Source: a virus. From it: a stretch of DNA of 20,201 nt. Positions 1 to 9,515 of this stretch are shown in pieces (the first letter of the stretch is position 1; each line of letters opens with the position of its first letter). Under the pieces are notes generated by a model. The model did not search any database and had not been told where the DNA came from. It saw nothing but the letters and a program-made list of their open reading frames with translations. The DNA lies in IMG/VR virus record IMGVR_UViG_3300049057_000126, positions 1 through 20,201 of that record; one strand, 5' to 3'. Made by a program: the position numbers and the translations under genes.

Positions 1-3000
1 ATTATACCCACTTGGGCTTGAGTCGTTTCCGTTTGCTTCCAATCGGTAATAGGACTTTAGCGAACCGTCTGTTAGAAAACTGGAATTGAATATTTCTCTA
101 CCCGTACAAGCCCCGGAGCTTGGAGAAGCTGACGCCGATGGGCTTAAGCTCGCACTTGGGCTTAGAGAACTACTAACCGAAGAACTAGAAGACACCGAAG
201 CAGACGGAGAAACACTAGCCGAGGGAGATAAAGACCTACTGGCAGAACTGGAAGGAGACAGACTTGCCGATGGTGAGATAGAAGGAGACACCGACGCTGA
301 AGGAGATGCACTTGACGACGGACTTAAAGATCTGGATGCAGAGGCGCTTGGTGACAGAGAAGCCGAAGGGCTAAGTGATGGACTGGGGCTAACACTCGGG
401 GAAACGCTAGTGGACGGGCTTACTGATGCACTAGGAGAAACAGACGCCGAAGCCGAGGCACTAGGGGATACACTAGCGCTTGGGCTTAATGAAGCCGAAG
501 GGCTCAATGAAGGACTTACGCTAGTAGAAGGAGACTGACTTGCACTAGGAGACAAACTAGCGCTAGCCGAGCTGGACGGACTAGTTGAAGGTTGGCTCGA
601 CAAAATGCACAACTGCGGCTTATTAGTTCCATCAGCAAATTGAGCAAATACTTGTGCCGATTGACCGGAAACCCATGTCGGAGGAGAGTTGGTTCTATCA
701 CTTTCTAATCTAATGCCCAACTTTGTGATACCATTTTTGACTATAGCATTACGTCCTGCCGTATTTAGTGTAATTTCGTTATATTGACCAGTAACCAAAC
801 TGGATATTGATATAGGATCACTAAGTGCGGTAGTACCAAGCTGCGAGTAATCGGAGTTGGCCAGAGCAGTATTACTTGCTGGTGTTGCACCTACAACAAC
901 AATAGATTGTCCCGTTATACCCTCGGATTTACTGGTGACATAAATACTAACCTTTGCTACATCGATGTTGGCAGTATCGCTTAAAGCCGAGGTATCAAAG
1001 AGAAATACAGACCGGACTAGGAAATCCCAAAGATTTGTTGTAGTTCCAGCTCTTAGACAAGCTATTCTATCTGAAGCACCGCTATCTGACGCCCCGTTAC
1101 CTGCCCCACCTTGGATAGAACTCCAACTTTCCTCAGTAACAAATCTATATGCTACACCGTCAACACTAGTGCTTTCTGGGTTGGCGTCGGGGTTAAAACA
1201 TTCAAATCCTGCGGATGGACTAGCTGACGCTGATGGTGATAAGGATGCACTAGGACTCAAGGAAGCAGAAGACGAAGCGGAAGGACTCACGCTAGCCGAC
1301 GGACTGACACTGGCACTGGGACTTGCAGATCCAGAGGGGGACAAACTTGCCGAACTACTAGCAGAAGGGCTTATCGAGGCCGAAGGACTTTGCGATCTAC
1401 TAGCAGATGCGGACGGGGAAACACTAGCCGAGGGGCTAAGTGATGCCGACGGGCTTACCGAAGGACTAACTGAAGCAGAAGGCGATACTGAGGCGCTCGG
1501 GCTAAGAGATGCTGAGGCACTCGACGAAGGACTCAAAGAAGCCGAGGGAGAAACAGATGCCGAAGGGGATACCGAAGCAGAAACCGAGGAGCTAGGGGAC
1601 AAAGAGGCAGAAGGACTTACACTTGGAGATACACTGGACGATGGAGATGCCGATGCCGAAGGGCTCAAAGATCTACTTACTGAACTAGAAGGAGAGACAC
1701 TAGCCGAGGGGCTAAGTGACCCAGAAGGTGAAATAGACGGGCTAAACGAGGCCGACGGAGACTGGCTAGCACTTGGAGATAGAGATCTCGAAGCACTGGA
1801 AGAGGGGCTCGATGAAGCCGATGGCGAGATGCTAGCAGACGGCGACACGCTAGCAGAAGGTGACACTGACGCCGAACTTGAAGCACTCGGAGACACCGAA
1901 GCACTAGCAGATGAAGACGGGCTCACAGAAGCACTTGGACTTACACTTCCTGAAGGACTTAGGGATGCAGAAGGAGACAAGGACCGTGAAGCACTAGAAG
2001 ATGGACTAACAGAAGCGGATGCACTGGCCGAGGGAGACACACTAGCAGAAGGAGATAACGATCTGGAGGCTGAGGCAGATACCGAAGAACTAGGCGAAGC
2101 TGATGCGGAGGGACTCAAACTAGCACTAGGAGACAGTGAAGGAGAGACCGAAGAACTGGGACAAATTACAGCTTGGTAGTAAGTATCCAGGGTAGAAGTA
2201 GCACTTCTGGCTGTCCACGTACCTCCGGAATAGTCGAATAATCTAGATTTAGGGGCGTTATCAGTTGCACCAAATTGCCAGAGTGTTACATACTTTATAT
2301 TTGTTACCAGTCTGTCGATCGAGTCTATTATCCTGTGCAGAGCATCCGCCTGATTATATTGAGTTAATTGAATATATACACTAGGTCCAAAAGTTATTGA
2401 TTTTGGTCTGGTACTATGTGCTGTATTTATCCAGGTAGATATTTCGGTCTCAAACGAGGCTTGCATCTGAGCCGGAGTCGTGTCACCCGAACTTGGGTAA
2501 TTGTCCGTACCTAATATGTTTAAAAATGACGCAGTGGTGGTGGTGAGAACATCCTTTACCATCGACGGGCTACCGTGGACTATCCTAGTCTCAACACCTG
2601 TCACACTGTGATTAGAAAAAGCAGTTTCTACAACGGCAATCGAATCTGTAATGAAAGTGTTGAAAGCAGTTTTTCCAGCTCCAGATCCTATTGTTCCATA
2701 TGTAGCATCCCACATGGTATTGTTTTCTGCCTCATCTGGGATACATTCAAAAAAGTCTCCGGATTGAAATATTCCGTAGTTTGCTTCAATCCACGTAGTT
2801 AACTGATCTATGTGGTTCTGGGCAAAGTCCGATCCGGTGTACTGTGCTACTGAGTTCCTTCCCTGCCAATCATTAAACCCTGCCGATCTTACCTCCATCT
2901 TGTATCCAGCGTTGTGAATTGCAGTAGCCCATTTGGAGAACTGGTCGTTAGCTGACCCCGATCCATAATCAAAATACGGAGCTACAGCTATATGAGTGAT

Positions 3001-5295
3001 GTTGGGTACAGCGTTTACTAGCGCTGTAACAATAGCATTTATTTCTCCCTGAGTATTCGTGTGTGAATCAAGAGACTGACTTCCAATGTGTACGGCTCTG
3101 TATTCAATACAATTAGGAGGTGTAGAAGGACTAATAGAAGGAGAAACAGATGATGAAGGACTAACACTTGCGGATGGGGATAACGAAGCCGAAGGACTCA
3201 AAGAGCTAGAAGGACTTGTGGAAGCTGATGGACTTAAAGATCTGCTACCCGATGCAGAAGGGGAAGCGCTAGCTGATGGACTAAGCGATGAAGACGGAGA
3301 TAAGCTCGACGAAGGAGAAGTAGATGGGGATCCAAGGTCCAAAGTTGAAGAAGAATTATCTGTACTACCGTCCCAAGCACCTCCTGTGAAACTACCATCA
3401 AAAAAGCTCTTAACAGTGGAACCCAGTTCCCATAAAACCCCGTCTGCATAACAAGTTACTACACTCACACTAGCCAAACGTAGTCCCGCAAACATATTGC
3501 TGCCGCCAGAGTTGGTAACAGTAATACTGTATCTAGTCCAACTAGACGTCAAAGTAATAGTACTACTATATTGATCTACAGAACCGTCATAACACCAAAG
3601 TTTAAGGTCTCCAGAACCTTTTAAGTAAACGGAGAAGGTATATTGTTGACTGGCGATAGGTAAAGACCCCCAGTCCTGAAAGTTTAAGTATATCCTGTCA
3701 TCTGTAGCCGCTGCCGTAAATTTCAAAGATTTTGTTCTATACAAAAATTCTGTAGCATCTTGTGCTTTAGCTGCTGTAGCACCACCGGTAGCCCAATACA
3801 AATCGTTAGTCTCCATACTCGGATTCATAGCAAAGTTTCTTCTAATAATATTATCTGAAGAAGGGCTTGAAGATGGCGACAAAGAGGCAGAAGGGCTTGC
3901 GGAAGCAGAAGAGCTGGCCGAAGGAGATAAGGAACGAGATGCACTGGCAGATGGACTAAGCGAAGCTGAAGGAGACAGAGAGGCACTGGGGCTAAGACTT
4001 GCTGACCCTGCGGCAGCGGGATCAAATATAGCCCATGCCAAAGCTCCGTTTTCCCCATCCACCGACCCGGTACATGTGATAGTTACGGTTCCCGCTGTCG
4101 ATCTTGTTGCTGAAGTAAAACGAAAAACACCTGCATCCTCATCAACATTTTCAGTAGCATTAGCCCACGTTTTTGTTTCCGGATCACTTTGACAAGAAAC
4201 TATACCTATAAATCCACCTCCTGAAGGTATAGTTATCGATCCGGTTGTCACTGGGTCGGTGGCATCCATATCCGTAGACGTATCTGTGCCTGCGGATGAG
4301 AAAGTTAGACCCGTTGCCCTGTACACAGCTATATGGTTTTGTGTGGCAAGTGGGTTTGTAGAGCCAAATGTAACCTTCACGGTAGCAGTTGTCCCAGTTG
4401 GAACATTCAGATAATACAACCTCGAATAATTATTCGGGAATGAAGCAGCGGCTGAAGCTGCGGTCATAGCGGTATCGCCGGACCCGTAATCTATGGTACA
4501 TGCGGTCGGTGCGGAGTCTAGTAGCTCTGTACCAATAGCAACTATGATGGTGCGATCACTCGCTGCGGTTCCAATAGCTACATTTGAGTAGGTTGCGATA
4601 TTAGAAGAGGCGGCTACTCCTGCGGGACTCACCATTAAATCTATTGGTGGGGTTGTAGGGGTGCCTGGATCAAAGATAACCCATGACATAGCGCCGTCTT
4701 CTGTGTTAGTACCCCCCGTACAAGTTCTTGTTGCTGTCCCTGCTGTAGTACTAAGAGCTGTTGTGAACTTAAAAGCTCCCGCATCGGCATCTATATCCTC
4801 AGTTAGGTTTGCCCAAGTTTTATCAACTGTGTCATTCTGACAAGATGCAACTGCCAACATTGCGCCGTCTGTAGGGATGGTTGTCGATCCAGTGGTTAGA
4901 GGCTGGGAGGCATCCATATCCGTGGATCCGTTCGAGCCTTGCGAGTTTAAAACGTCTGATGCTCCTGTTACTTTATAAACCGCTATGTGGTTTTGTAAAT
5001 CAGTTGGACTAACTGCACCAAATGTAACCTTTATCTCGGCTGTGGTTCCTGTGGGGTAGTATCTATAAAATATTTGGACGGATTGATCCCCAAAAGTAAG
5101 CGCTGACCCCCCATACATAGTAAAACCATCTATAGTACATGCAGTCGGAACACCTGAAGCTAACTCAACACCAACAGCAACAACAACAATTCTATCTGAC
5201 GCTGCTGTACCAATGGAAACACTTGAATATGTTGCTACTGTTGAAGAAGCGGAAACTCCTGCGGGATTTGCTGTTTGGGAAATTGCTACAGCCAT
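1..5295 (-). CDS. Giant modular tail-fibre/adhesin-like protein, 3' end outside window
   Basis: One reading frame runs from ATG 5295 to base 1 with no stop, giving at least 1765 residues; an in-frame TAG lies directly before the ATG. Modules by residue: two tandem homologous beta-rich repeats (about 9-209 and 223-425; shared [24 protein letters not shown] and IFDP motifs and three conserved Cys positions); SPS linker 430-480; CBM4/9-like jelly roll 481-655 ending in a FDG..GGAWDG..NSSS motif; linker 656-725; TIM-barrel hydrolase-like domain 726-1045; linker 1046-1362; DNRLRE/CBM96-like beta domain about 1363-1565 ([14 protein letters not shown]); linker 1566-1727; then the start of a LamG/ConA-like domain ([11 protein letters not shown]). 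No signal peptide or membrane segment is seen. The carbohydrate-binding modules and phage context suggest receptor binding and perhaps glycan cleavage at the virion tip; domain names rest on pattern recognition only. A secreted or surface-anchored protein is the alternative. Confidence 0.85.
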   Translation of the reverse strand, partial: MAVAISQTANPAGVSASSTVATYSSVSIGTAASDRIVVVAVGVELASGVPTACTIDGFTMYGGSALTFGDQSVQIFYRYYPTGTTAEIKVTFGAVSPTDLQNHIAVYKVTGASDVLNSQGSNGSTDMDASQPLTTGSTTIPTDGAMLAVASCQNDTVDKTWANLTEDIDADAGAFKFTTALSTTAGTATRTCTGGTNTEDGAMSWVIFDPGTPTTPPIDLMVSPAGVAASSNIATYSNVAIGTAASDRTIIVAIGTELLDSAPTACTIDYGSGDTAMTAASAAASFPNNYSRLYYLNVPTGTTATVKVTFGSTNPLATQNHIAVYRATGLTFSSAGTDTSTDMDATDPVTTGSITIPSGGGFIGIVSCQSDPETKTWANATENVDEDAGVFRFTSATRSTAGTVTITCTGSVDGENGALAWAIFDPAAAGSASLSPSASLSPSASLSPSASASRSLSPSASSSASASPSASLSPSSSPSSDNIIRRNFAMNPSMETNDLYWATGGATAAKAQDATEFLYRTKSLKFTAAATDDRIYLNFQDWGSLPIASQQYTFSVYLKGSGDLKLWCYDGSVDQYSSTITLTSSWTRYSITVTNSGGSNMFAGLRLASVSVVTCYADGVLWELGSTVKSFFDGSFTGGAWDGSTDNSSSTLDLGSPSTSPSSSLSPSSSLSPSASASPSASGSRSLSPSASTSPSSSLSPSASLSPSASVSPSSSVSPSISPSTPPNCIEYRAVHIGSQSLDSHTNTQGEINAIVTALVNAVPNITHIAVAPYFDYGSGSANDQFSKWATAIHNAGYKMEVRSAGFNDWQGRNSVAQYTGSDFAQNHIDQLTTWIEANYGIFQSGDFFECIPDEAENNTMWDATYGTIGSGAGKTAFNTFITDSIAVVETAFSNHSVTGVETRIVHGSPSMVKDVLTTTTASFLNILGTDNYPSSGDTTPAQMQASFETEISTWINTAHSTRPKSITFGPSVYIQLTQYNQADALHRIIDSIDRLVTNIKYVTLWQFGATDNAPKSRLFDYSGGTWTARSATSTLDTYYQAVICPSSSVSPSLSPSASLSPSASASPSSSVSASASRSLSPSASVSPSASASASVSPSSSASRSLSPSASLSPSGSVSPSASVSPSSSASASVSPSASSSASVSPSASVSPSASISPSASSSPSSSASRSLSPSASQSPSASFSPSISPSGSLSPSASVSPSSSVSRSLSPSASASPSSSVSPSVSPSASLSPSSSVSASVSPSASVSPSASLSPSSSASASLSPSASVSPSASVSPSVSPSASLSPSASVSPSASASRSQSPSASISPSASSSASLSPSGSASPSASVSPSASVSPSASSSASLSPSASLSPSASASPSAGFECFNPDANPESTSVDGVAYRFVTEESWSSIQGGAGNGASDSGASDRIACLRAGTTTNLWDFLVRSVFLFDTSALSDTANIDVAKVSIYVTSKSEGITGQSIVVVGATPASNTALANSDYSQLGTTALSDPISISSLVTGQYNEITLNTAGRNAIVKNGITKLGIRLESDRTNSPPTWVSGQSAQVFAQFADGTNKPQLCILSSQPSTSPSSSASASLSPSASQSPSTSVSPSLSPSASLSPSASVSPSASASASVSPSASVSPSTSVSPSVSPSPSLSPSASLSPSASASRSLSPSSSASPSASVSPSISPSASLSPSSSASRSLSPSASVSPSASVSSSSSVSSSLSPSASLSPSASASPSSGACTGREIFNSSFLTDGSLKSYYRLEANGNDSSPSGYN
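115..600 (-). repeat. SPSAS linker 4 of the giant protein
   Basis: Residues 1566-1727 continue the Ser-Pro-Ala pattern ([21 protein letters not shown]) between the second beta domain and the LamG-like domain that starts at the window edge. Serine codons are again mixed. Confidence 0.9.
1210..2160 (-). repeat. SPSAS linker 3 of the giant protein, about 317 residues
   Basis: Residues 1046-1362 are built from six-residue units of the type SPSAS plus V, L, A or S (18 bp per unit), with repeated SRSLSPSAS punctuation that puts an Arg in an otherwise uncharged stretch. Ser is encoded by all six codons in mixed order, so the DNA is not a clean tandem repeat although the protein is highly regular. 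This is the longest linker visible in the window. Confidence 0.92.
3121..3330 (-). repeat. SPSAS linker 2 of the giant protein
   Basis: Residues 656-725 form a Ser/Pro/Ala-rich linker with alternating Ser, Leu and Val at the variable position, one [10 protein letters not shown] interruption and the ending [10 protein letters not shown]. It separates the jelly-roll domain from the TIM-barrel-like domain. Confidence 0.9.
3856..4008 (-). repeat. SPSAS linker 1 of the giant protein
   Basis: Residues 430-480 of the giant protein are almost only Ser, Pro, Ala and Leu, with Ser at every second position ([12 protein letters not shown] units) and one SRSLSPSAS interruption. It joins the second beta repeat to the jelly-roll domain. 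Such stretches are expected to be extended and disordered, and resemble O-glycosylated linkers. Confidence 0.9.
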
Positions 5296-5383
5296 CTAGC
5301 AACTACTTTCCCAGATGTTTTTGTTATACTGTTTGCAAATTCCATAATAAGGGGATTATACCCTTTATCCAAAAAAAGTAATA
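5296..5383 (-). promoter_or_regulatory. Intergenic spacer before the giant gene with weak promoter-like signals
   Basis: These 88 bases separate the sugar kinase stop from the giant gene start. On the minus strand they hold a T7 run, a perfect TATAAT (5355-5360) inside a small 5-bp stem (5349-5353 with 5361-5365), and a TATAAC further downstream. Neither -10-like box has a good -35 box at the right distance, and no strong Shine-Dalgarno sequence precedes ATG 5295. The giant gene may have its own promoter here or may be read through from the sugar cassette. Confidence 0.3.
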
Positions 5384-6310
5384 TTAAACTATTCTACAGT
5401 CTAAGCCCTGCCAATCAATACTAAAGTCGATCCATTTTATTCCGCTATCAGACATTATATTTTTAAAAGCTGGCTGTTTTCTAGGAGGAACTAAAAACAT
5501 GATGTGTCCTCCACCTCCAGCTCCTAGCACTTTACCTGCAATCGCACCGTTTTTGTACCCAAGTTCGTATATCGCATCTATGGTGTCATTAGTAACACCC
5601 TTTGCAGTTTTCTTTTTTACTTCCCAGCTCTCTCTAAGTAATTTTCCAACCTGAGCTATGTTTCCTCTTTTGATAGGTTCCAGAGATTCTAATGCTATGA
5701 ATTTCAATCTATTCATGGATTCCACCCTTTCCATAGTGAGATTGTCATACTCTTTTAATATCTTAGAGGCAACCCGGCTTGTACCTAAATAGAATAATTG
5801 TATATAAGGTAGCAGCGTAGAAATGAATTCTCTCTCTAATGGAAAAACGAATGTTTTATCAGAAAATGCCATGTAGTTTACCCCACCGTGTACTGCACAA
5901 TATTGGTCTTGTCTGCCACACAAAAGGCCGACTTTTTCTATTTCCAATTGTCTTGCCCGTTCTGCAATCTCTGCAAGTGTCATATTAAGTCCACAATAAT
6001 GATTTACAGCACCGACTAAAGCTACTGCTAAAGCTGCACTGGTTGAAATGCCTGATCCTATCGCACCATTGAACTCATGCTTTACGCCAAAATTGTTGCC
6101 AGGGCACATATTATCCAATATTGCATGGAAAAAATCGGGATTATCTTGAGGTAATAACTCCCATTGGTTATCATCATTAAGCAAGATTCTTTGCTTGATA
6201 TTTATGGCCATGTTGATACAAATACCTCCGTGTTGTGTCGAGTAGGGGGGTACATCGGTAGAACCACCAAATAGGGAGATTCTACAAGGGGCCTCAGCTA
6301 ATACCTTCAT
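5384..6310 (-). CDS. GHMP-family sugar kinase, HddA-like (heptose-phosphate kinase type)
   Basis: Predicted to phosphorylate a sugar or sugar phosphate with ATP in the cytoplasm; the closest recognised type is D-glycero-alpha-D-manno-heptose 7-phosphate kinase. The 308-aa protein has the N-terminal APCRISLFGGSTD substrate motif (residues 7-19), the GHMP phosphate-binding loop GAIGSGISTSAA (82-93), GRQDQYCAVHGG with the likely catalytic Asp135, and a C-terminal GAGGGG loop (263-268). I chose ATG 6310 because its A overlaps the preceding stop as ATGA and the family motif begins seven residues later; the longer in-frame start at 6367 would add 19 unconserved residues inside the upstream gene. 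Last gene of the sugar cassette. Exact substrate is inferred; a fucose or galactose kinase-like role is possible. Confidence 0.85.
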   Translation of the reverse strand: MKVLAEAPCRISLFGGSTDVPPYSTQHGGICINMAINIKQRILLNDDNQWELLPQDNPDFFHAILDNMCPGNNFGVKHEFNGAIGSGISTSAALAVALVGAVNHYCGLNMTLAEIAERARQLEIEKVGLLCGRQDQYCAVHGGVNYMAFSDKTFVFPLEREFISTLLPYIQLFYLGTSRVASKILKEYDNLTMERVESMNRLKFIALESLEPIKRGNIAQVGKLLRESWEVKKKTAKGVTNDTIDAIYELGYKNGAIAGKVLGAGGGGHIMFLVPPRKQPAFKNIMSDSGIKWIDFSIDWQGLDCRIV

Positions 6311-7926
6311 ATAATCGCCTGTAAATCGTTCCAGCCTTCTATATTGTAACCTTCTGTTTCTATCCAATTCCTTGTATATTTTTTGTTTCTGAATTCCTCT
6401 TTAGTCCATCTCTGACCAGTACCGTTCTTGCCGTGTTTTACATCCACATTCGGGTAGTCTGATTTCCATGTAGCCATTGGCCAAGTTTTCTTGTAATGTA
6501 TTCTCCCATGAGTCATTGGCTCAAAACCCATATCCCTACTAAACCCATCTCTTTGAATAATCTCGAGTCTTTCTCTGAAATGTTCGAGGGCTATATCCCT
6601 ATAAACACACAGTCCGGATACCTGATTAACATCATAGTGAAGAGCATGACCATCAGATGCTCTTAGCATCCAAACATTGTCGTTATAATAGAAAGTATCC
6701 CGTTTTGGAGGTGTGAACAGGAAATGAGAGGGGTGGTATAAAACATCGTGCTCACAGAAAAATACAACGTCGGTTGTACTATTTTCTAGTGCCGCAATAA
6801 TCTGCTTAGTATAGGTTTCCCAACCCCTTTTAAGAGAGGGGAAATGAATATTCTTGTCTCCAAAATCCATCTTTTTCAACGAAGCACTCACAATCGGAAG
6901 TCCCGAGGCTTTTATCAGATCTTGAACAGTTTTCATGAGTTTGAGGTCTAGTTCGTTGTCTGTGTAATAAATAATTCCTTTGGTGGGTTCTTTTTCTCCA
7001 GACTCGCTTCTTTTTAATCTTTCCAGATCCTCATCAGTCCATCCTTTAACTGGCCAGAAATGTTCTACTAACCATGATAAGGGCTTTTTAGCTTTAGGCC
7101 ATTTGTTATTAAAAAACAAATCTTTAGCATGAGCTTTGGCTCTAGCCACCTGATTTCCAGACATTTTATAAGGAAAGCTGAAATCCCCACCTTGAGTTCT
7201 GAACAAGTGTGCATACCAGGTCTTATGATTAACCATTACTTTTCCACCTGATAGCCATGTCTTGCAAGCCACCTCTATACCTTGTGACCCCCAAGAGCCA
7301 AAGGATTCATCAGATAAACCCAACTCCCAATATTTGTCTCTAGTACACATAAAACATGACCCCTGAAGAGACATAGTTTCGGTAACTTCCCCCTGTCCTT
7401 CAGGTCTTTTATTCCATTCTCCGAAATACTGAAAATGTGGCGTAGAATCGAAACAGTAAGAGACACTATTGGGGCTTTTTTTGGCTATCCAAACAACATC
7501 CTTGGTAGTGGGTTTTCCACATTCTGTACATGGACCACTGGGACCTTGATATCTCCTGTGTCCATCAGGACATACCCAATCAAAAGCGTGTAGATTTTTC
7601 ATTAATGGGGCCATAGTCCAATCGTCATGCATTTCCGCCATCATTTTGGAATCAAATCCCTTATCAAAAGCACAATGGGCATCCACTTTCATTATGTATT
7701 TAGCCTCACTCATCTCAACAGCTCTATTGGTTGCAGCACGTTGCCCGATACTCTCCTCAAAAGCTAATACTCGTACCCTTTTATCTTGTGGTAAGGGGTA
7801 CATCGAGTCCGCTCCATCTAAAACAACAATGACCTCGGTTTCTCCTTCTATGGTGCGCAATATGTCCTGAACAGTGCGTGCTAGAAATTCCTCGTTTCTA
7901 CTTGGTATAACTATACTTAGATCCAT
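6307..7926 (-). CDS. Two-domain glycosyltransferase: GT2 domain plus a second GT-A-like domain
   Basis: Predicted to transfer sugar from a nucleotide sugar. The N-terminal GT2 domain (about 1-290) starts SIVIPSRNE, carries the DxD-equivalent DAH at 82-84 (KVDAHCAFDKGFD) and a WGSQGIEVACKTW motif at 212-224, resembling the acceptor region of polypeptide GalNAc transferases (family W-G-x-E-x-x-E type). An insertion at 117-138 has Cys119, His123, Cys133 and Cys136 and may bind zinc. The C-terminal part (about 316-539) begins GIIYYTDNELD and contains VVFFCEHDVLYHPSHF, with EHD at 392-394 as a possible metal site; I recognise this type from phage and metagenomic proteins but cannot name its activity. 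It is paralogous to the GT2 genes at 11531 and 12824. It sits 54 bp after the methyltransferase gene and overlaps the kinase start. The acceptor is unknown. Confidence 0.85.
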   Translation of the reverse strand: MDLSIVIPSRNEEFLARTVQDILRTIEGETEVIVVLDGADSMYPLPQDKRVRVLAFEESIGQRAATNRAVEMSEAKYIMKVDAHCAFDKGFDSKMMAEMHDDWTMAPLMKNLHAFDWVCPDGHRRYQGPSGPCTECGKPTTKDVVWIAKKSPNSVSYCFDSTPHFQYFGEWNKRPEGQGEVTETMSLQGSCFMCTRDKYWELGLSDESFGSWGSQGIEVACKTWLSGGKVMVNHKTWYAHLFRTQGGDFSFPYKMSGNQVARAKAHAKDLFFNNKWPKAKKPLSWLVEHFWPVKGWTDEDLERLKRSESGEKEPTKGIIYYTDNELDLKLMKTVQDLIKASGLPIVSASLKKMDFGDKNIHFPSLKRGWETYTKQIIAALENSTTDVVFFCEHDVLYHPSHFLFTPPKRDTFYYNDNVWMLRASDGHALHYDVNQVSGLCVYRDIALEHFRERLEIIQRDGFSRDMGFEPMTHGRIHYKKTWPMATWKSDYPNVDVKHGKNGTGQRWTKEEFRNKKYTRNWIETEGYNIEGWNDLQAII

Positions 7927-7980
7927 TTTGGTTCTTTTCTTTTAAACGGGAAATAACTAAATCGACTCCAATTCTTTTTC

Positions 7981-8535
7981 TCATATCTTATGCTTAATTG
8001 CAGTTATAGTATTGTATCTACTAAGACCACCGTTATCCACGAATTTAATATCGAACCCATAATCTTTTAAGTCAAAAGTAACCACTTTGTTTGTGAGTGT
8101 TCCGTCCGACTTGGCGTTCCAGAAGTGTCTATATCCTGTGTCTAACTGATTCAAAGAGCAGTGTATATATACCCAACCCCCTGGTTTACATATACGAATC
8201 ATTTCCTTGACTGCTTTTTCTGCGTTTCTGGTGTGATCTAGTGCGTTCAAACAATGTACAATATCAAAGTAATTATCTTGATAGGTTAAATTTTCCATGT
8301 CTTGCTGCTCAACCGAAATAACAGAAGTCATCTCACGTTTCTCCCAAAATTCACGGAAGTCCTGTCTATCACAATAAGTCATCTCTACCTTTACGTCAGG
8401 TAAATAAGATCCGATAACGGAATACGGGCCAGACCCTATATCTGCTATCTTGACTTCCTTTTTTTCTCCAATCAAGGGTCTGAAGTACTCTCTTAAAGGC
8501 AGGGGTTTATTAAACTTTATATAATCTCTAACCAT
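7981..8535 (-). CDS. Class I SAM-dependent methyltransferase (Methyltransf_11 type)
   Basis: The 184-aa protein has motif I KIADIGSGPYS (29-39), an acidic post-I region ending in YCDRQD, NYFDIVHCLNALDHT (88-102) as the motif IV area, and KPGGWVYIH (117-125) after motif V. This is the core of small-molecule and sugar methyltransferases. The substrate cannot be told, but the position between a sugar epimerase (8-bp overlap) and glycosyltransferases suggests methylation of a sugar or glycan, such as a cap that ends chain growth. The length is short for the family, with an N-terminal extension of about 28 residues before motif I. It is not closely similar to the other two methyltransferases of the cassette. 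Confidence 0.85.
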   Translation of the reverse strand: MVRDYIKFNKPLPLREYFRPLIGEKKEVKIADIGSGPYSVIGSYLPDVKVEMTYCDRQDFREFWEKREMTSVISVEQQDMENLTYQDNYFDIVHCLNALDHTRNAEKAVKEMIRICKPGGWVYIHCSLNQLDTGYRHFWNAKSDGTLTNKVVTFDLKDYGFDIKFVDNGGLSRYNTITAIKHKI

Positions 8536-9514
8536 GACTAACCCCTATGGTTGCCTCGATAGTCCTTTTTAAACCTTCATCAAGTCCTATGTTTGGTACA
8601 AAATTAAGTAGTTGTTTTACCTTATTCATATCAGCAAGCGTGTAAGAGGGTTCAAAAACCGGTGGAATATACATAGGTAAGATCTCTTTATTCATTTGTT
8701 TACAGATCATTTTAAATAAATTATTTATTGAGATATTGTCCCCAGATCCAGCGTTGAATACCTCCCCATACGTGTCACATGTGGACGCTAGATACATAAT
8801 CTCCACTGTGTCATCTACGTATATAAAATCTCTTTGTTGTTCTCCGTCTCCAGTAATGATGGGTTGCATACCTTTACTTATTAGATCAATGAACTTAGGC
8901 ACAGCTCCAGCATACACGCCGTTTGGGTTCATCCTGCTACCGTAGACATTAAATGGTCTTATGGAATTAACTTGTAAGTCGTGAAGTTTTTCAAATAATT
9001 TAGCATGTAGTTCCCCCTCAAACTTGTTTAAAGCGTAAGGGCACATAGGGTTTGGGGTATCTTCTTCTCTTGCAGCTCTACCTTCATCCTGTTGCCCATA
9101 GACTGAAGAACTAGATATGAATACCACTCTTTTTACCTTATTATCTTTGCAATGATTAAAGACGTTAATTGTACCCTCTACATTAGTTCTACAAGCTTCT
9201 GCAGGGTATAAAATAGACCATTGGGGACGAGTTAATGCTGCTAAATGGAACACTACATCTATGTCTCTAAAATACTTACTAATTGATGGGTCCATTATCG
9301 AAGCTTCGTATACAGTAAGTCTAGGATCTTGAGGTAAATTAGCCCATTTACCCTCGGAGAAATCATCAATGATTATTATTTTGTCTTCACTGACTTTAGC
9401 GGTTTTTCCACTATTAGACTCCAATACAGTTACTTTATTGTCAGATTCTCTTAGCAGCCTTTCGATTAAATGCGACCCTATAAAGCCTGCGCCGCCTGTT
9501 ATTAAATAATTCAT
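8528..9514 (-). CDS. NAD-dependent sugar epimerase/dehydratase (extended SDR family)
   Basis: Predicted to act on a nucleotide-activated sugar in the cytoplasm. The 328-aa protein has the NAD-binding TGGAGFIGSHL (6-16), the conserved VVFHLAAL segment (87-94), SSSSVYG (134-140) with the catalytic Ser/Thr, and the active-site Tyr160-x-x-x-Lys164 in PYALNKFEGE. The segment around 190-200 (RPFNVYGSRM) and GDGEQQRDFIYVDD are typical of UDP-glucose 4-epimerase and dTDP-glucose dehydratase-like enzymes. Length is normal for the family. Whether it epimerises, dehydrates or decarboxylates cannot be decided. It starts just downstream of a methyltransferase (one base between stop and start region) and overlaps the next methyltransferase by 8 bp. 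Probably supplies a nucleotide sugar to the neighbouring glycosyltransferases. Confidence 0.9.
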   Translation of the reverse strand: MNYLITGGAGFIGSHLIERLLRESDNKVTVLESNSGKTAKVSEDKIIIIDDFSEGKWANLPQDPRLTVYEASIMDPSISKYFRDIDVVFHLAALTRPQWSILYPAEACRTNVEGTINVFNHCKDNKVKRVVFISSSSVYGQQDEGRAAREEDTPNPMCPYALNKFEGELHAKLFEKLHDLQVNSIRPFNVYGSRMNPNGVYAGAVPKFIDLISKGMQPIITGDGEQQRDFIYVDDTVEIMYLASTCDTYGEVFNAGSGDNISINNLFKMICKQMNKEILPMYIPPVFEPSYTLADMNKVKQLLNFVPNIGLDEGLKRTIEATIGVSHG

Positions 9515-9515
9515 A

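Noticed and set aside
115-2160. Possible CRISPR array or satellite DNA because of strong repetition
   Set aside because: The DNA units are not identical, there are no constant repeats with unique spacers, and the regularity lies in the encoded protein in one continuous frame.
965-2179. Plus-strand open frame of 404 codons rich in Glu, Asp, Gly, Ala and Leu, with similar ones at 86-538 and 3086-3451
   Set aside because: They are exact antisense shadows of the SPSAS linkers: reversed Ser, Pro and Ala codons read as acidic and Gly/Leu codons and rarely give stops. They do not extend beyond the linkers except briefly, have no ribosome sites, and oppose all other genes.
5349-5365. Small hairpin after the sugar kinase as a rho-independent terminator
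   Set aside because: The stem is only 5 bp and no U-tract follows on the minus strand. The T7 run lies before the stem and not after it.
6311-6367. Longer start for the sugar kinase adding 19 residues
   Set aside because: The added part lies within the upstream glycosyltransferase gene and shows no family similarity; the ATGA overlap at 6307-6310 and motif position support the shorter protein.
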